DNA from: JBEKVE01 sp049514335
GTDB lineage: Bacteria > Actinomycetota > Acidimicrobiia > Acidimicrobiales > UBA8190
Length of the DNA stretch: 15,077 nt
Assembly: GCA_049514335.1 (NCBI GenBank)
Contig: JBEKVE010000073.1
Coordinates: 1 to 15,077, forward strand
Direction of reading: 5' to 3'
Shown piece after piece: positions 13,695 to 15,077 of this stretch (positions are counted from its first letter, which is position 1; every line of letters begins with the position of its first letter). The notes under the pieces were generated by a model. The model did no database searches. It was given only the letters and a program-made list of their open reading frames with translations, and was not told where the DNA came from. The position numbers and the translations under genes were made by a program.

Positions 13695-15077
13695 TCAGAT
13701 GGGGCGCCCGTCGGTACACCAGGCGTTGGGGGGCACGCCGGCGCACGGGTCGGGCATGGTGGGAAGCGTCGTCGGCACGGGGTGCATGACGATGGTGGTG
13801 AGCTGCGGGTAGACCGATCCGGCCGGGCAGGCGGCGAAGCCGGTGTCGCACAGGACCTGCCCGAGCAGCGCGCCACCGGTGTTGGACGTGCTCAGGATGT
13901 GCGAGCCGCACGTCGGCTGGGACTGCTCCAGTCCGGCGGGCACGCTGCCGGAGGGGGCGTTGTTGCCCGCGAAGCAGTTGGCCGGTTGGCCCGCTTGCAG
14001 CACGATCTGCCCGAAGTCGGCGTTCGACACGTTCCCGAAGTACCCGTCGTGGACGAAGGTGTTGTCGAGCAGGGCGTCGCCCTCGGGGTCGTACACGCAG
14101 CCGAACCCGGTGATCTCGATGCCACCGGTCCCGGCGCAGGTCTGGCCCAGCACGGGCGGGTTGCTGTCGGGATAGGGGACGAACAGCGCCCCCCACGCCC
14201 CGTTGTTCGAGAACGTGTTGTCCATGACCGTGTCGTTGGTTCCACCCGAGAGGGTCATGCCGGTGCCGGTCGGTCCGGCGCTCGCCGACCCGGCCTGGGG
14301 CACGTCGGGATTGTTGTTGTCGTGGACCGAGTTGTGCTCGAACACCCAGCACGAGTGGGTGTGGGTGATGGGGCTGACGGCGCCGTCGGGGCACGACCCG
14401 TTCTGGGGTGCGGGAGGGTCACCGTCGATCTGGGTGTTGGTGTCGAGCCCGTCCTTGTTCTCGTCGAACTGGGAGTTCTCGATGACGACGGCCCCGCCGG
14501 AGTTGGTCCCCGAGTAGCCGAGCGCGCTGTACTGCATCCAGGCGTGGTCGATGGTGACGTCGCACTGCTGGTGGCAGGCGCCGACGTACATGCCCGAGTC
14601 GTTGAAGTTGCTGGCGTAGAGCTCGTTCCACGACGCCGGCCCCGCCGAGTTGGACGAGAAGATGCCGTACTGCGCGGCGGTCTTCTCGCCGCCGTAGTAG
14701 GTGGAGGTGGCGGTGAGGTAGGCCCCGGTGTACCCGTCGAGCCCGATGCGCCCCGACCCGTCGCCGCCGTTCCACCAGATCTCGTTGCCGGCGTCGCCGG
14801 CGCCCGCCAGGAAGTTGCACACCGTCAGGTTCTCGACGCTCACGTCGCCGGCCTTCCACACCACGATCCCGTTGCGGCCCTCGGGCGCCCCACCCGGTCC
14901 CGGCGCCCCCAGCTCCTGCTGGCCGGGAGCGGGGTCGCACGGGGTGCCGCCGGGCTTCGAGCCGTCCACGATCACGCCGCTGCGGCTCATGCCCCGCAGG
15001 TGGACGTGGCGGGTGGAGATGAGCACGCCCCCGAAGTCCCCGTCGGAGGCGCCGTGCCCGGGGTGGGCGAGGTCGTC
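13695..15077 (-). CDS. Right-handed parallel beta-helix protein, probably secreted (5' partial)
   Basis: 460 residues are visible and the frame is open to the right edge, so the start and any signal peptide lie outside. An in-frame GTG at 15026 falls in the middle of the first visible coil and is unlikely to be the start. The chain has the rhythm of pectate-lyase-like/NosD-type coils: VLISTRHVHLRGMSRSGVIV and DG, NGIVVWKAGDVSVENLTVCN, GGAVVIENSQFDENKDGLDT, and DTVMDNTFSNNGAWG near the end. Asn ladders (NSVHDNNNP, NTFSNN, NTFVHDG) mark the turns. Fourteen Cys residues, rich Asn/Gly/Ser/Thr and WWNGGDGSGRIG suggest an extracytoplasmic, disulfide-bonded protein. No active-site set is clear, so it could bind or cleave polysaccharide. 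Its stop is 11 bases before the EamA start, and the EamA ribosome site overlaps it, so they form an operon. Confidence 0.85.
   Translation of the reverse strand, partial: DDLAHPGHGASDGDFGGVLISTRHVHLRGMSRSGVIVDGSKPGGTPCDPAPGQQELGAPGPGGAPEGRNGIVVWKAGDVSVENLTVCNFLAGAGDAGNEIWWNGGDGSGRIGLDGYTGAYLTATSTYYGGEKTAAQYGIFSSNSAGPASWNELYASNFNDSGMYVGACHQQCDVTIDHAWMQYSALGYSGTNSGGAVVIENSQFDENKDGLDTNTQIDGDPPAPQNGSCPDGAVSPITHTHSCWVFEHNSVHDNNNPDVPQAGSASAGPTGTGMTLSGGTNDTVMDNTFSNNGAWGALFVPYPDSNPPVLGQTCAGTGGIEITGFGCVYDPEGDALLDNTFVHDGYFGNVSNADFGQIVLQAGQPANCFAGNNAPSGSVPAGLEQSQPTCGSHILSTSNTGGALLGQVLCDTGFAACPAGSVYPQLTTIVMHPVPTTLPTMPDPCAGVPPNAWCTDGRPI

Noticed and set aside
12349..13812. 487-codon plus-strand open frame over the ABM and EamA genes
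   Set aside because: It crosses two recognised minus-strand genes and encodes a His/Gly/Glu-rich sequence with no domain features.
13684..14394. Upstream extension of the EamA frame into the beta-helix gene
   Set aside because: The extension is an out-of-frame reading of the beta-helix gene; a good ribosome site marks the EamA start at 13683.

Overview
The window is very GC-rich and reads like an actinobacterial chromosome. Pointers are a DUF2510 protein, an F420-dependent luciferase-like oxidoreductase of a type common in mycobacteria, a LysX/MprF-like aminoacyltransferase, GTG starts and strong GGAGG ribosome sites. An uncultured or less-studied lineage such as Acidimicrobiia would fit, but this is inference from gene content. 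There are 12 protein genes, two of them cut by the window edges. I see no tRNA, rRNA, insertion sequence, prophage or CRISPR array. No gene-free stretch exceeds 300 bases; the longest gaps are about 193 bases (7644-7836) and 173 bases (11305-11477), both described below.

Left part (1-3099, + strand): the end of nuoN (complex I) closed by a hairpin, then an EAL-domain protein and a PilZ-domain protein. The last two look like a small cyclic-di-GMP module (turnover enzyme plus receptor). A hairpin separates them from the next, convergent genes.

Middle (3125-7643, - strand): transcription runs leftward from a 1092-residue MprF/LysX-like protein into a GNAT acetyltransferase (5-base gap, probably coupled), then past a hairpin into a tail-anchored DUF2510 protein whose centre is encoded by an 18-bp minisatellite. 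The MprF-like protein appears to be a fusion: a degenerate metallophosphoesterase-like domain, split by a His/Gly-rich stretch and two membrane helices, sits in front of the membrane block and the DUF2156 transferase domain.

Right of centre (7837-11304, + strand): divergent from the MprF-like gene, acetyl-CoA synthetase (acs), a small PNKP-phosphatase-like HAD protein and an F420-dependent oxidoreductase form a probable operon. The divergent intergenic region holds a long imperfect palindrome. A cluster of G-run hairpins follows, then a MerR/GyrI-like regulator (+).

Right end (12342-15077, - strand): an ABM-fold small protein, and an operon of a secreted-type parallel beta-helix protein (cut by the window end) followed by an EamA transporter.

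Most of the window is ordinary chromosomal housekeeping and accessory content. The most unusual items are the split, motif-less phosphoesterase fused to an aminoacyl-lipid synthase and the nested minisatellite gene beside it. I do not see convincing evidence for a wholly new multi-gene system.
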